DNA of 55,855 bases from positions 1-55,855 of the forward strand of contig JAJFIL010000267.1 of assembly GCA_021774965.1 (NCBI GenBank). Reading direction: 5' to 3'. Shown here piece by piece: positions 36,985 through 45,905 of the stretch. Under the pieces are notes generated by a model. The model was not told where the DNA came from. It did no database searches and saw only the letters and a program-made list of their open reading frames with translations. The number at the start of each line of letters is the position of its first letter. Positions within the stretch are counted from its first letter, which is position 1. The position numbers and the translations under genes are program-made. This stretch comes from Alphaproteobacteria bacterium (GTDB lineage: Bacteria; Pseudomonadota; Alphaproteobacteria; JAJFIK01).

Positions 36985-37023
36985 AAAAGGCCGGACCTCG
37001 GATTGAGGTTCGGCCTTTTTGTT
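36985..37023 (+). terminator. Intrinsic terminator of the F0 ATP synthase operon
   Basis: A 15-bp stem, AAAAGGCCGGACCTC (36985-36999) with GAGGTTCGGCCTTTT (37005-37019), one G-U pair and a 5-base loop, is followed by TTGTTT. This is the best-formed terminator in the window. Confidence 0.85.
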
Positions 37024-37030
37024 TGGGCGC

Positions 37031-37149
37031 GACATCGCCCCCTCACCCGGGGCTGCGCCCCACCCTCTTCCCAAGGAGAGGGTTAGACAATGCACGCTCC
37101 AAATCACTCCCTCTCCCTCGGGAGAGGGTTGGGGTGAGGGGGCGATGTC
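37031..37149. repeat. 119-bp element with perfect 17-bp terminal inverted repeats
   Basis: GACATCGCCCCCTCACC (37031-37047) is repeated exactly in inverted orientation at 37133-37149. The inside holds further inverted pieces (CCCTCTTCCC, CCTCTCCCTCGGGAGAGG). There is no coding capacity. A diverged relative is at 27701-27853. No target duplication can be seen at its edges. It fills the space between the atp terminator and the HAD gene stop. Confidence 0.8.
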
Positions 37150-37167
37150 AGAGGTCACGCTCCAAAC

Positions 37168-37809
37168 TCATTGGAGCAAATCAAGGCCCAGCAGCTCACT
37201 CAGGTTATTGATAACGTAGCGGAGGTTGGATGCTTCGGGCCACTCAGCGTGCGCCCGCCCCCACGGCCCTCGTTTGAGAAAAACACCGTGCATGCCTGCG
37301 GCCAGTGCTGGCAGCACATCATTGTCGATGCGGTCCCCTACATAGATGATTTGCGTCGCGGGCACGTCGCAGAGCTCGATCAGTCTTTGGAAAAATTCGG
37401 GCGCGGGCTTGGCAAATTCCCAGTCCCCGGACATGCCAATCAAATCGACAGGCCAGCCAAGGTCTGAGATGAACTCTGCGGTCTTGGCCGGTTGATTGCC
37501 CGCCACCCCGACCCGGTAGCGTTTTGCGGCCAGCATTTTGACGGTAGAGCGCGCATCCACGTAAAGATCACTTGGCAAGAGAACTTCCAGAGGCCCCTCG
37601 ACCGCCCGCAATGCCCGCGCTGCAGCAAAATCAAATCCGGGGCTCAGGCGCTCGAACACTTCCCGGTGATCCCGGCGCTCGGCAATGACCTGCTCAAGCT
37701 CAGCCCAAAATTTTTCCCGGGGAATTTCCATCCAGTCAGCCCATTCGTCAAAGAGGCGCTGCTCTTTGACCAACGTTTCACCGATATCGAAGATGACCCA
37801 ACTGACCAT
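37168..37809 (-). CDS. HAD-superfamily hydrolase with altered motif I
   Basis: A 213-residue haloacid dehalogenase fold protein. Motif I reads VIFDIGETLV, so the nucleophile aspartate is kept but the second aspartate (general acid/base of phosphatases) is replaced by glycine. Motif II is the VGVAGNQP segment, the lysine is in FAKPAPEFF, and motif IV is VGDRIDNDVLPA. The protein probably hydrolyses a small organophosphate or acts as a modified member; the substrate is unknown. It lies 3 bp downstream of the nucleotidyltransferase-like gene, so both are one unit. Confidence 0.85.
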   Translation of the reverse strand: MVSWVIFDIGETLVKEQRLFDEWADWMEIPREKFWAELEQVIAERRDHREVFERLSPGFDFAAARALRAVEGPLEVLLPSDLYVDARSTVKMLAAKRYRVGVAGNQPAKTAEFISDLGWPVDLIGMSGDWEFAKPAPEFFQRLIELCDVPATQIIYVGDRIDNDVLPALAAGMHGVFLKRGPWGRAHAEWPEASNLRYVINNLSELLGLDLLQ

Positions 37810-37812
37810 GTC

Positions 37813-38400
37813 TCACTCCGGCGCGATAATCTCAAGATCCGGCCATTCTTGTTGCCAGCGTTTGGCTTTGGCCCAATAGAACTTTTCCTGCGGGCTGATG
37901 GAACAAAGCGGATTAGGCCGAACAATCCCCTCAAAGGCATCCTCCAGACCCACAGGCGCATAGAGAACCACTTCGCCGTCCTTGTCCAGCCGAGCGCCCA
38001 CCATGGTGCAGGCGGTAAGGAAACCATCGATGCCATCGCAAGCGCACGTTAGCGGGTCCATCTCGGGCTTGCCGAACTTCTCCGGCGCCCAGAGATGGAC
38101 GCGGGCCTGATTGCGAATCTCGACACCGCCGGGGACATCGGTAAAAAATTCATTGCCGCGTTTGATCACTGCATCTTCCGCTTCCCATGACGTATCCGGG
38201 TCGAAATAGAAAACATCATAATCTTTGATGCCTGCGGTGGGCTCCCTCCCTCGCTGGACATTCCAAAGCGTATTGATCAGAGCGCCAGAAACCAGCCAGG
38301 CATCGGGCAACTCAAGATCAACCAATCCCTCCATCACCTCGGCGATGAAGGGATTTTGCTTCATTGCAGTGACAAGCTGAGTGGACAGGGGATCGGTCAT
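37813..38400 (-). CDS. Nucleotidyltransferase-like protein (COG3575/DUF925 group)
   Basis: A protein of 195 residues from the ATG at 38400. It resembles the COG3575 nucleotidyltransferase-fold family: PDAWLVSGALINTLWN, then GIKDYDVFYFDPD with the two acidic residues that would bind metal, and a C-terminal half with VRPNPLCSISPQEKFYWAKAKRW given in two parts. The nucleotide and acceptor are unknown. The residues upstream of 38400 lie in a repeat and are not part of the gene. It is followed 3 bp later by the HAD gene. Confidence 0.8.
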   Translation of the reverse strand: MTDPLSTQLVTAMKQNPFIAEVMEGLVDLELPDAWLVSGALINTLWNVQRGREPTAGIKDYDVFYFDPDTSWEAEDAVIKRGNEFFTDVPGGVEIRNQARVHLWAPEKFGKPEMDPLTCACDGIDGFLTACTMVGARLDKDGEVVLYAPVGLEDAFEGIVRPNPLCSISPQEKFYWAKAKRWQQEWPDLEIIAPE

Positions 38401-38413
38401 ACACATCAATAAC

Positions 38414-38514
38414 GTCATTCCGGGGCCGAGCAAAGCTTGGAACCTGGAATCTCGAGCGATACGGCAAGAAGGTCGAGATCCCGGGTTCGGGCATATTGCC
38501 CGCCCCGGGATGAC
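38414..38514. repeat. Pair of inverted 42-bp REP-like units
   Basis: Unit 1 (38414-38455) starts GTCATTCCGGGGC and ends AATCTCGA. Unit 2 (38473-38514) is the inverted counterpart: on the minus strand it starts GTCATCCCGGGGC and ends GATCTCGA. The two align over 42 bp with no gap and are joined by 17 bp. Same family style as 48451-48766 and 27616-27665. Confidence 0.8.
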
Positions 38515-38528
38515 TGTCGCCTAGCTGA

Positions 38529-40085
38529 TCACTCCGCTGCTTCGGTGTATTTCAGGACCGGCTTTCTCGCCGCAGCCGTTTCATCCAGACGTGCCATGGG
38601 CGCGAGGAACGGCGCACCTTCAAAGCGTTCTGTCTTGCCCTCTTTCGCAAGGCCAGCCAGCCCGCGCAGGGAGCCAATAAACTGATCCAGGCTTATTTTG
38701 GATTCGGACTCTGTTGGCTCGATCAGCAAAGCCCCATGGACCACAAGGGGGAAATACATAGTCATGGGGTGATAGCCCTCATCGATCATGGCCTTTGCGA
38801 AATCAAGGGTGGTGACACCGGTGCCTTCCAGAAAGCCATCATCAAACAGGGCTTCGTGCATGCACGGGCCTTCGAACGAGGCGCTCATCACATCTTTCAG
38901 CGACGCCAGAATGTAATTGGCGCTAAGAACCGCATCTTCAGCGGCTTGCTTGAGGCCATCGCCGCCGTGGCTTTTCATATACGCCAGCGCACGGACGAAC
39001 ATGCCCATCTGCCCGTGGAAGGCCACCATGCGGCCGAAAGGATCGGCGTCTGCCGCATCCTTTTCATTCTCCACAAGGTCATAGCCCTCACCATCCTGCA
39101 CCACATAAGGCAGCGGCGCATAAGGTGCCAGAGCCTCCGAAAAAGTGACAGGGCCCGCACCGGGTCCGCCGCCGCCGTGGGGCGTTGAGAAGGTCTTGTG
39201 TAGATTGATGTGCATGGCATCAACGCCCAGATCCCCAGGGCGCACGCGCCCCATGATGGCGTTGAAGTTCGCTCCATCGCAGTAAAAGAAACCACCTACG
39301 GCATGCACTGCGTCGGCGATCTCGATAATATCGCGCTCAAACAGCCCGCAAGTATTGGGATTGGTGAGCATGATGGCCGCAACGTCAGGGCCCAGCTTGG
39401 CTTTATAGGCTTCCACATCCACGCGGCCATCGGGGCCTGCAGGAATTTCATCAACGGTGTAGCCACACGCTGCTGCGGTGGCCGGATTTGTTCCGTGTGC
39501 GGATTCAGGCACCAGCACACGAGCGCGTTTCTCACCACGTGCCTCCAATGCCGCGCGCACCGCCATGAGACCGCATAGCTCTCCATGAGCCCCTGCTTTT
39601 GGGGATAAGGCCACTGCGGGCATGCCCGTCAGTGTGATGAGCCAATGGGACAGGCGATCCATCACCTCCAGCGCACCCTGCACCGTGGAGATGGGCTGCA
39701 GCGGATGAAGATCCGCAAAGCCGGGCAGTCGCGCCATTTTCTCATTCAGCCGCGGATTGTGCTTCATGGTGCAGGAGCCAAGTGGATAGAGCCCCGCGTC
39801 GATGGAATAGTTCTTCTGGCTGAGGCGCACAAAGTGGCGCACGACTTCCGGCTCAGAAACGCCGGGAAGTCCGATCTCGCCGCCACGCTCCAGACCGCCC
39901 ATGCGGGAGGTCAAATCTTCTTCGGGTACGGGAAGATCAACGCCGCATTGGCCTTCGCGGCCAATTTCAAACAGCAAAGCTTCGTTCTGTTCCAGGCCTC
40001 TGTTGCCGGAGAAGGTCTCGAACTCGGGAGCCACTATCTGGCCCGGTGCACCTTGAGGTTTAGAGGGGCGTCCTTGGCGGTTCAT
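38529..40085 (-). CDS. gcvPB: Glycine dehydrogenase (decarboxylating) subunit 2
   Basis: This is the C-terminal half of the P-protein of the glycine cleavage system, which decarboxylates glycine and passes the aminomethyl group to the lipoyl arm of GcvH. At 518 residues it holds the pyridoxal-phosphate lysine in [18 protein letters not shown] and the PLP-pocket segment [11 protein letters not shown]. Together with GcvPA it replaces the single-chain P-protein. The ATG overlaps the gcvPA stop in ATGA. It is the last gene of the gcvT-gcvH-gcvPA-gcvPB operon. Confidence 0.96.
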   Translation of the reverse strand: MNRQGRPSKPQGAPGQIVAPEFETFSGNRGLEQNEALLFEIGREGQCGVDLPVPEEDLTSRMGGLERGGEIGLPGVSEPEVVRHFVRLSQKNYSIDAGLYPLGSCTMKHNPRLNEKMARLPGFADLHPLQPISTVQGALEVMDRLSHWLITLTGMPAVALSPKAGAHGELCGLMAVRAALEARGEKRARVLVPESAHGTNPATAAACGYTVDEIPAGPDGRVDVEAYKAKLGPDVAAIMLTNPNTCGLFERDIIEIADAVHAVGGFFYCDGANFNAIMGRVRPGDLGVDAMHINLHKTFSTPHGGGGPGAGPVTFSEALAPYAPLPYVVQDGEGYDLVENEKDAADADPFGRMVAFHGQMGMFVRALAYMKSHGGDGLKQAAEDAVLSANYILASLKDVMSASFEGPCMHEALFDDGFLEGTGVTTLDFAKAMIDEGYHPMTMYFPLVVHGALLIEPTESESKISLDQFIGSLRGLAGLAKEGKTERFEGAPFLAPMARLDETAAARKPVLKYTEAAE

Positions 40086-41437
40086 GACAACACCTCCTTT
40101 AACGCTGCTGCAAAGGCCGTACGATGATTATCAATATTGGTTTCCGTTGAGGCGATAACCAGAAGGTTTTCCATGGCCGGATCGTCCGGGATCAACCGGG
40201 ACACCGGCACGCCGCCCAGCACGCCGCGCTTTGCCAATTCTTCCACTACCTCAGCCGCAGGCCTGTTAAGGCGCACCGTAAACTCATTGAAGAACGCAGG
40301 CGTTATGATCTCCACGCCGGACACGCCTTCCAGCGCTTGCGCGGTCTTCACTGCAGATTGATGGTTCAATTTGCCAAGCCGCGTAAAACCGTCCTCGCCC
40401 AGCAGGGCCATGTGGATGGTAAAGGCCAGCGAGCAGAGACCTGAGTTGGTGCAAATATTCGAGGTCGCCTTTTCCCGGCGAATATGTTGCTCGCGCGTGG
40501 AAAGCGTCAGCACGTAGCCGCGCTTGCCATTGGCATCCTTGGTTTCCCCACACAGACGGCCCGGCATTTGCCGTACATATTTTTGCCGCGTGGCGAACAG
40601 ACCCAGATAAGGCCCGCCGAAACTCATGGCATTGCCGATGCTTTGGCCCTCGCCCACCACAATGTCTGCCCCCATTTCACCGGGAGATTTCATGGCCCCA
40701 AGGGAGACAACTTCCGGCACCACCACTACCAACAGAGCGCCCTTTTCATGAGCAGCTGCCGCCAGAGCGGTAAGGTCTTGTATGCCGCCAAAAAATGATG
40801 GGTTCTGCACCACCACGCACGCCGTCTCCTCATCAATCTGGCTGATGAGATCTTCGCTGCCATCTGGATCGGCAGGCAAAGAGCGAATGGGTCCGCTGCC
40901 ATTGGCGTCCCCATCTTCCATGGTTTCCACCACGGCGCGATATTGAGGATGCAAGCTACCCGAAAGGATCGCCTTGTTGCGCCGGGTCACACGGAAGGCC
41001 ATCAATACCGCTTCGGAACAGGCGGTAGAGCCGTCATACATAGAGGCGTTGGCCACATCCATGCCGTAGATCATGGCCACTTGAGTTTGAAACTCGAACA
41101 AGGCCTGCGTGGTGCCTTGAGAAATCTCCGGCTGATAGGGCGTGTACGCGGTAAGAAACTCCGAGCGTTGTATCAGATGATCCACCGCGGCAGGCACATG
41201 GTGGCGATAGGCACCGCACCCCAGAAAGAATGGCACGCTGCCTGCGACCACATTTTTCTGGGAGATGGCCCGCAATTCGCGTTCGACCTCCAGCTCCCCC
41301 GCATGGGGCGGCAGCTCCAGCGGCGCGCTTAGTCGCGCAGCCTCGGGCACGTCCTTAAACAGATCATCGATGGAACCTGCCCCGATCACGTCCAACATGG
41401 CGCGCCGGTCAGCCTCCGTATGCGGAAGATAACGCAT
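40082..41437 (-). CDS. gcvPA: Glycine dehydrogenase (decarboxylating) subunit 1
   Basis: The N-terminal half of the split P-protein, 451 residues. It begins [15 protein letters not shown], the usual start of this subunit, and contains [38 protein letters not shown] and the C-terminal substrate-pocket stretch with [11 protein letters not shown]. It lacks the PLP lysine, which is in GcvPB. GGAGA lies 7 bases before the ATG. It overlaps gcvPB in ATGA and follows gcvH by 21 bp. Split P-protein genes are less common in Rhizobiales, which usually have one fused gcvP. Confidence 0.96.
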   Translation of the reverse strand: MRYLPHTEADRRAMLDVIGAGSIDDLFKDVPEAARLSAPLELPPHAGELEVERELRAISQKNVVAGSVPFFLGCGAYRHHVPAAVDHLIQRSEFLTAYTPYQPEISQGTTQALFEFQTQVAMIYGMDVANASMYDGSTACSEAVLMAFRVTRRNKAILSGSLHPQYRAVVETMEDGDANGSGPIRSLPADPDGSEDLISQIDEETACVVVQNPSFFGGIQDLTALAAAAHEKGALLVVVVPEVVSLGAMKSPGEMGADIVVGEGQSIGNAMSFGGPYLGLFATRQKYVRQMPGRLCGETKDANGKRGYVLTLSTREQHIRREKATSNICTNSGLCSLAFTIHMALLGEDGFTRLGKLNHQSAVKTAQALEGVSGVEIITPAFFNEFTVRLNRPAAEVVEELAKRGVLGGVPVSRLIPDDPAMENLLVIASTETNIDNHRTAFAAALKEVLS

Positions 41438-41458
41438 GGGATGTCTCCAATTAGCCGC

Positions 41459-41824
41459 TTAGGCGGTAAATTCCTTGTAACCCGCTTCATCCATCAGCTT
41501 GTCAGCCTCGGATGCATCGGACATTTTGATTTTGAAAAACCAGCCGCCGTCTTCGGCACTGGCATTGACGGTTTCTGGCGTTTCTTCCAGCGCGGAATTA
41601 ATCTCCGTCACTTCGCCGGACAAGGGTGCATAAATTTCAGATGCCGCCTTGACGGATTCCACCGTGGCAATCTCATCGCCCAGTTTGAAGGACTTGCCAA
41701 CGTCAGGCAATTCCACATAGACCACATCGCCAAGCTGTTCAGCGGCATAGGCCGTAATGCCGCAGGTTGCCACATCGCCTTCGATGCGTACCCATTCGTG
41801 ATCTTCCGTATACTTCATAGTCAT
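41459..41824 (-). CDS. gcvH: Glycine cleavage system H protein
   Basis: GcvH is the lipoyl carrier that moves the aminomethyl group between P-, T- and L-proteins. The 121-residue protein has the normal plan: [13 protein letters not shown] at the N terminus, [13 protein letters not shown], and the lipoylated lysine in [27 protein letters not shown] precedes the ATG at 41824; a second ATG two codons later is possible. It lies between gcvT (21 bp upstream) and gcvPA. The L-protein is not in the window. Confidence 0.97.
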   Translation of the reverse strand: MTMKYTEDHEWVRIEGDVATCGITAYAAEQLGDVVYVELPDVGKSFKLGDEIATVESVKAASEIYAPLSGEVTEINSALEETPETVNASAEDGGWFFKIKMSDASEADKLMDEAGYKEFTA

Positions 41825-41845
41825 GACATTCTCTCCCTCAAGAAT

Positions 41846-42976
41846 TTAATTTGTTGGTTTGTGATAGCGCTGTGCGACAAACGGCATCTTTGCCACTGTC
41901 GCACCGCGAATTTTCCCGCGCACGTCAAAGCCGACTTTCGTGTCGATGGCCGCAAATTCCTTATCCACGTATCCCATGGCCACGGGGTTGCCGAGTGTTG
42001 GCGCCAGGGTGCCGGAGGTCACCGTGCCGATCTCGTCGCCAGCTTCGCTGAGGATTTTGGTGCTTTCACGCGCAGGGGCTCGATCATCCAGAACAAAGCC
42101 CACACGTTTTTTCAAAACACCGCTTTCAAGCTGCCCCATGATCCGGTCTGCGCCGGGAAATCCGCGCTCCTCGCGACGGCGTTTGGAAATCGCCCAGTTA
42201 AGACCTGCTTCAATCGGTGTGGTGGTGGTATCAATGTCATGGCCATAAAGGCAGAGCCCCGCTTCAAGGCGCAGACTATCCCGCGCGCCAAGGCCGATGG
42301 GCTCGACATCATCGTGGGCCAGTAAAAGCCGCGCAAGTTTTGCCGCGTCCTCGCTTGGCACGGAGATCTCGTATCCGTCTTCGCCGGTATAGCCGGATCG
42401 CGAGACGATGCAGCCCTCGATCCCGGCCACGGTCATGCGCTTTGCATTCATGAAATAAAGGTCAGCTGCTTCCGGTGCGAACTCCGCAAACACCGCTGCT
42501 GCCTTTGGACCCTGAAGCGCGAGCAGTGATTTGCTTTCCGCAATGTCCAGCTCCACCCCTTCGGGCAGATTGGCGGCAATATGCGCAAAGTCCGCATCCT
42601 TACAGCCAGCGTTGACGACAATAAATATCCAGCCGTCATATTCAGGCGAGCCCGCGCGGGTGACCATAAGGTCATCCAGGATGCCGCCGTCTTCCGCCAG
42701 CAACAATGTGTAGCGCATGCCGCCAGGGGCGAGGTTTGCGATCTCACCGGGGACAAGCGCTTCCAGCGCGGCAGCAGCGGTGGCATGATCCTTTGCCTTG
42801 ATGAAGGCTTGCCCCATGTGGGACACATCAAACAGGCCAGCGGCATCGCGGGTATGATGATGCTCGGCCAGAACGCCTTTGTATTGCACGGGCATTTCAT
42901 AGCCTGCGAAGGGCACAAGCTTGGCGCCCAGCTCAACGTGGAGGGCATGTAGCGCTGTTTGTTTGAGATCACTCAT
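41846..42976 (-). CDS. gcvT: Aminomethyltransferase, glycine cleavage T protein
   Basis: GcvT transfers the methylene group from the GcvH arm to tetrahydrofolate, releasing ammonia. The 376-residue protein starts MSDLKQTALHALHVELGAK and has the family segments PVQYKGVLAEHHHTR, FDVSHMGQ, SRSGYTGEDGYEISVP and GLGARDSLRLEAGLCLYGHD. I take ATG 42976; an in-frame ATG at 43000 lies closer to the riboswitch and has no ribosome binding site. As the first gene of the operon it is 67 bp downstream of the tandem glycine riboswitch. Confidence 0.95.
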   Translation of the reverse strand: MSDLKQTALHALHVELGAKLVPFAGYEMPVQYKGVLAEHHHTRDAAGLFDVSHMGQAFIKAKDHATAAAALEALVPGEIANLAPGGMRYTLLLAEDGGILDDLMVTRAGSPEYDGWIFIVVNAGCKDADFAHIAANLPEGVELDIAESKSLLALQGPKAAAVFAEFAPEAADLYFMNAKRMTVAGIEGCIVSRSGYTGEDGYEISVPSEDAAKLARLLLAHDDVEPIGLGARDSLRLEAGLCLYGHDIDTTTTPIEAGLNWAISKRRREERGFPGADRIMGQLESGVLKKRVGFVLDDRAPARESTKILSEAGDEIGTVTSGTLAPTLGNPVAMGYVDKEFAAIDTKVGFDVRGKIRGATVAKMPFVAQRYHKPTN

Positions 42977-43042
42977 CTCTGGTTCAAATCCTTGACACAT
43001 GGTTGCACAATTCGGCCGGTCGCCCGGTCAAACCTGTGCCCC

Positions 43043-43244
43043 CTCTGTCATGGAACCTGAGAGATTTCGCGAAAGGAACCCCTCCCTCGCTTACCCCTTC
43101 GGTGAGACGCCCGTAGTTGGCGCCTGCTTTCCAGAGTCGCAGCTTGCTCGCGGTCCTTGGTGCCTGAGTGTTTCCGGGGCGGTTGCTCCTTCGGCGTCGA
43201 GGCTCACCCTGCATAAAGGGGCCCCGATCTCTCCCGCGGGCGAG
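43043..43244 (-). promoter_or_regulatory. Tandem glycine riboswitch
   Basis: On the minus strand two glycine aptamers lie in series upstream of gcvT. Aptamer 1 (about 43147-43244) has the CTCGC/GCGAG closing helix and the conserved GGGAGAGA, GCCGAAGGAGCAA and ACTCAGGCACCAAGGACCGC. Aptamer 2 (about 43043-43136) has CTCTG/CAGAG ends and the conserved CACCGAAGGGG and AATCTCTCAGG. Ten bases link the two. Such pairs turn on glycine cleavage genes when glycine is plentiful. A distinct terminator hairpin is not obvious in the 67 bp before gcvT, so control may be at translation. Confidence 0.95.
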
Positions 43245-43291
43245 ATTTGCGTGACGTCTTTTGCCTTGCCTTAAGGCTCAAGACAAGCGGA

Positions 43292-43319
43292 ATGTTAGGG
43301 AGCCTTGCCCGAGAGTCAA
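43292..43319 (-). promoter_or_regulatory. Probable promoter of the gcv operon
   Basis: On the minus strand TTGACT (43314-43319) and TAACAT (43292-43297) are separated by 16 bp, placing transcription start around 43285, about 40 bp before aptamer 1 of the glycine riboswitch. Together with the riboswitch this accounts for the 347-bp gap between gcvT and argS. Confidence 0.5.
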
Positions 43320-43347
43320 CGCAAGGTCTGGTGAGAACGCTAAGCCC

Positions 43348-45084
43348 TTACATACGCTCGGGAATTTCAATTCCCAAGAGCCCCAACACCAGCTCCAGCT
43401 GAGCTAATGTGAGCCGACACAAGGCGAGACGACTGCCGCGGATTCGCGCATCCTCTTCACGGACAGCAGGACAGGCGGCATAGAAGCTGGAGAACGCCTG
43501 GGCCAGGCCATAGACGTAATCGGTCAGCGCATTGGGCGCTCGCTTGTCATAGGCCATGTTGAGCGCTGCCTGAAGGCCCGAAAGCGCCAGCACAAGATTG
43601 CGTTCTTCGGGCGCACCGATCTCAATGGCCCCTTCCACATCACGGCCTTGATCTTCGGCACGGGCCAGGATCGATTTAATCCGTACAGCCGCATATTGCA
43701 GGTAAGGCCCGGTCTTGCCTTCAAAGGCCACCATGTGGTCCATATCAAACACATAATTTGACATCCGGTGATTGGAAAGATCCGAAAACTTGAGCGCTGC
43801 AAGTCCAACTTGTTTGGCGATCACCTGTTTTTCTTCGGCAGTGCTGTCGGCGGCAAGGCCCGCTTCGTCCATCCGTTTCCGTGCCGTTTCGGTGGCCATG
43901 GAGATCAAATCGGAAAGTTTCATGACCCCGCCTTCGCGGGTCTTGAACGGCTTGTTATCTGTTCCATTCATGGTGCCAAAGCCGAGGTGTTCCATGAAAG
44001 CTTTGCCATTGATGCCGCCTTTGATCGCCCCGCGGAACAATTGCTCGAAGTGTTGGTGCTGACGCTGGTCCACCACATACAAGATGAGATCTGGATTGTG
44101 GCAGTTCACCCGATCAATGATCGTGGCCATATCGGTCGTATGGTACAGAGCCGCGCCGTCGGACTTAAGCAGGATCAGCGGCGGCATTTCTTTCTTGTCA
44201 CCGTCTTGTTCCACATCGATGACAAGCGCGCCTTCGCTCATCCGTGTGATGCCTTTGGCTTTCAGATCATCCACCATTGGGGCGATCAGCGGATCCGCAT
44301 CCGCTTCGCCTTTGTATTCGTCAAAGCTCACGCCCAGAGAAGTAAAGCCTTCGCGCATGGCATCTACCGACACACGGCGCACTTCTTCCCATTTGGGATA
44401 ATAGACAATGTCGCGAGCTTGGAGCTTGGCGGTAATTTCACGCGATGCCTTCAGAACCTCATCGTCTTCTTTGGAAGCAGCGCTAACGATGGGATAGATT
44501 TTTTCCAAGTCTTCCAGATCCGGCAAACCATCAACCGTTACGCCGGTAAGTTCTGGATGCTCAAGCCCATAGAGCACCTGGCCCATCTGAAGGCCCCAGT
44601 CCCCCATGTGCACATCAGAGGTCACATCGTCGCCCATAAACCGGAACAGACGCTGCAGCGAATCTCCAATGTTGCAGGTCCGCAAATGCCCCACGTGCAT
44701 GGGCTTGGCCACATTGGGGCCACCAAAATCGATCACCACGCTTTGCGCAGGATCATGTTTGGCGATGCCGAGGCGTTCGTCCCCCACAACACTGTTGATC
44801 TGTTGGTTCAGAAAATCATCGGTCAGAGTGAGATTGATAAAACCAGGACCGGCCAGTTCCACCTTCTCAAGAAGGGGGTCGTTTTCCAGGCGTGTCTTGA
44901 TCTTTTCTGCGATGGCGCGGGGGTTGGTCTTGGCGATCTTGGCAGCTGCCATGGCACCATTGCATTGAAACTGCGCAAGGTCCGGACGATCAGACACGCG
45001 CACTTGGCCTAGAGCGGCATCCAGCCCTTCAGCCACAAATGCTTCCCCAAGCTTGGCGCTTAGAAGTTCGGTTAGATCAGACAT
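43348..45084 (-). CDS. argS: Arginyl-tRNA synthetase
   Basis: ArgRS charges tRNA-Arg. The 578-residue class I enzyme has an N-terminal additional domain, the HIGH-type motif in NVAKPMHVGHLRTCNIGDS, and a KMSKS-region equivalent GGVMKLSDLI, as is usual for ArgRS without a classical KMSKS. The C-terminal DALR anticodon-binding domain ends with ARIRGSRLALCRLTLAQLE in parts. ATG 45084 is preferred over a TTG at 45090. It follows a small lipoprotein gene by 12 bp. In many alphaproteobacteria the dGTPase gene precedes argS; it is absent here. Long ORFs on the opposite strand are shadows. Confidence 0.96.
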   Translation of the reverse strand: MSDLTELLSAKLGEAFVAEGLDAALGQVRVSDRPDLAQFQCNGAMAAAKIAKTNPRAIAEKIKTRLENDPLLEKVELAGPGFINLTLTDDFLNQQINSVVGDERLGIAKHDPAQSVVIDFGGPNVAKPMHVGHLRTCNIGDSLQRLFRFMGDDVTSDVHMGDWGLQMGQVLYGLEHPELTGVTVDGLPDLEDLEKIYPIVSAASKEDDEVLKASREITAKLQARDIVYYPKWEEVRRVSVDAMREGFTSLGVSFDEYKGEADADPLIAPMVDDLKAKGITRMSEGALVIDVEQDGDKKEMPPLILLKSDGAALYHTTDMATIIDRVNCHNPDLILYVVDQRQHQHFEQLFRGAIKGGINGKAFMEHLGFGTMNGTDNKPFKTREGGVMKLSDLISMATETARKRMDEAGLAADSTAEEKQVIAKQVGLAALKFSDLSNHRMSNYVFDMDHMVAFEGKTGPYLQYAAVRIKSILARAEDQGRDVEGAIEIGAPEERNLVLALSGLQAALNMAYDKRAPNALTDYVYGLAQAFSSFYAACPAVREEDARIRGSRLALCRLTLAQLELVLGLLGIEIPERM

Positions 45085-45096
45085 GATCAATACGTC

Positions 45097-45651
45097 CTAG
45101 CGATCACCCAGGCGGTTATGTTCCACCTGTTCAGGGTTCAACTCAAACCCGATGACGATCTCGTAGTTTGCGCCTTCTGTATTTTCCACAACGGGAATGG
45201 CGATACTGTCAATGCGATCATCCAGACTGACAGACCGCACAGTGCCGTCAAACGGAACTGTCAGCATGAAGACTTCCTTGGTCAGGACAGTCTGTGTGTC
45301 CGGCACAATCACCGCCACAAAGTAAGGCACATCCACAGGCGCCGGGAAAGCTACCGAGCCCAGGTCAACATCAAAACTCAAATTGACGTGGGCATAGGCA
45401 TAGCGATCTCCCCTGGACCGGCCATAATCACAGCCGGTGTCAATGTGGGTGATAGCACCTTGGTAATGCACATCTGGCAAATCGCGCCCCGGGCCAGGCC
45501 GGAAGGCGGTGACATTCTCAGCATCGGCAAGAATGGTGGCCGTTGGGCAAGCCCCTTCGCGCTGCTCAATCAATCCGCCGCCGCCGCAGCCTGCCAAAAC
45601 GGTGCCCAGACCAAGGGTCAGAACCAACGCGCTTTTAGGTACCAGACGCAT
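45097..45651 (-). CDS. Lipoprotein of unknown function
   Basis: A 184-residue lipoprotein. The signal sequence MRLVPKSALVLTLGLGTVLA ends in the lipobox LAGC, with the lipidated cysteine at residue 22, followed by GGGG. The mature part has a possible beta-rich body with ITHIDTGCDYG, RYAYAHVNLSFDVDLGSVAFPA given in parts, and an ending EIVIGFELNPEQVEHNRL. I do not recognise a family. The ATG at 45651 is preferred over a longer reading to 45717, since the signal peptide begins there. It is 11 bp downstream of the CDGSH gene and 12 bp upstream of argS, so all three could be one transcript. Confidence 0.8.
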   Translation of the reverse strand: MRLVPKSALVLTLGLGTVLAGCGGGGLIEQREGACPTATILADAENVTAFRPGPGRDLPDVHYQGAITHIDTGCDYGRSRGDRYAYAHVNLSFDVDLGSVAFPAPVDVPYFVAVIVPDTQTVLTKEVFMLTVPFDGTVRSVSLDDRIDSIAIPVVENTEGANYEIVIGFELNPEQVEHNRLGDR

Positions 45652-45662
45652 TATGATATTCC

Positions 45663-45905
45663 TTACAGATTGTTGTGGCTGCCGTCGCAGATCGGGGCTC
45701 GGGTTGTTTTCTTGCACTGGCAGAACATGAGTTTGCGGGTTTCCGTCGCCGTATATTCAAGCGGCGTGAAGCTGGTCCCCGAATGGCTGCCATCGCAGAA
45801 GGGTTGATTCTTGCTTCGCCCGCAGGCGCACCAGAAATAGGTTTTACCGCTTTCCACGTCCACAAAGGCAGGAACAGTATCGGCGACAACGGGTTGATCT
45901 GACAT
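45663..45905 (-). CDS. Dual CDGSH iron-sulfur domain protein
   Basis: An 80-residue protein with two complete CDGSH-type 2Fe-2S domains. The first has CACGRSKNQPFCDGSH (C26, C28, C37, H41) and the second CQCKKTTRAPICDGSH (C62, C64, C73, H77). All ligands are present in both, so it should hold two clusters and may act in electron or cluster transfer. GGAG lies 6 bases before the ATG, and a perfect TATAAT (minus strand, 45934-45939) lies upstream without a good -35. It is divergent from ispH with 156 bp between them, in which I see nothing further. Confidence 0.93.
   Translation of the reverse strand: MSDQPVVADTVPAFVDVESGKTYFWCACGRSKNQPFCDGSHSGTSFTPLEYTATETRKLMFCQCKKTTRAPICDGSHNNL

Noticed and set aside
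43768-45012. Long open frame (414 codons) on the plus strand opposite argS
   Set aside because: The sense frame is a full-length arginyl-tRNA synthetase; the antisense product is rich in histidine and lacks any known motif.
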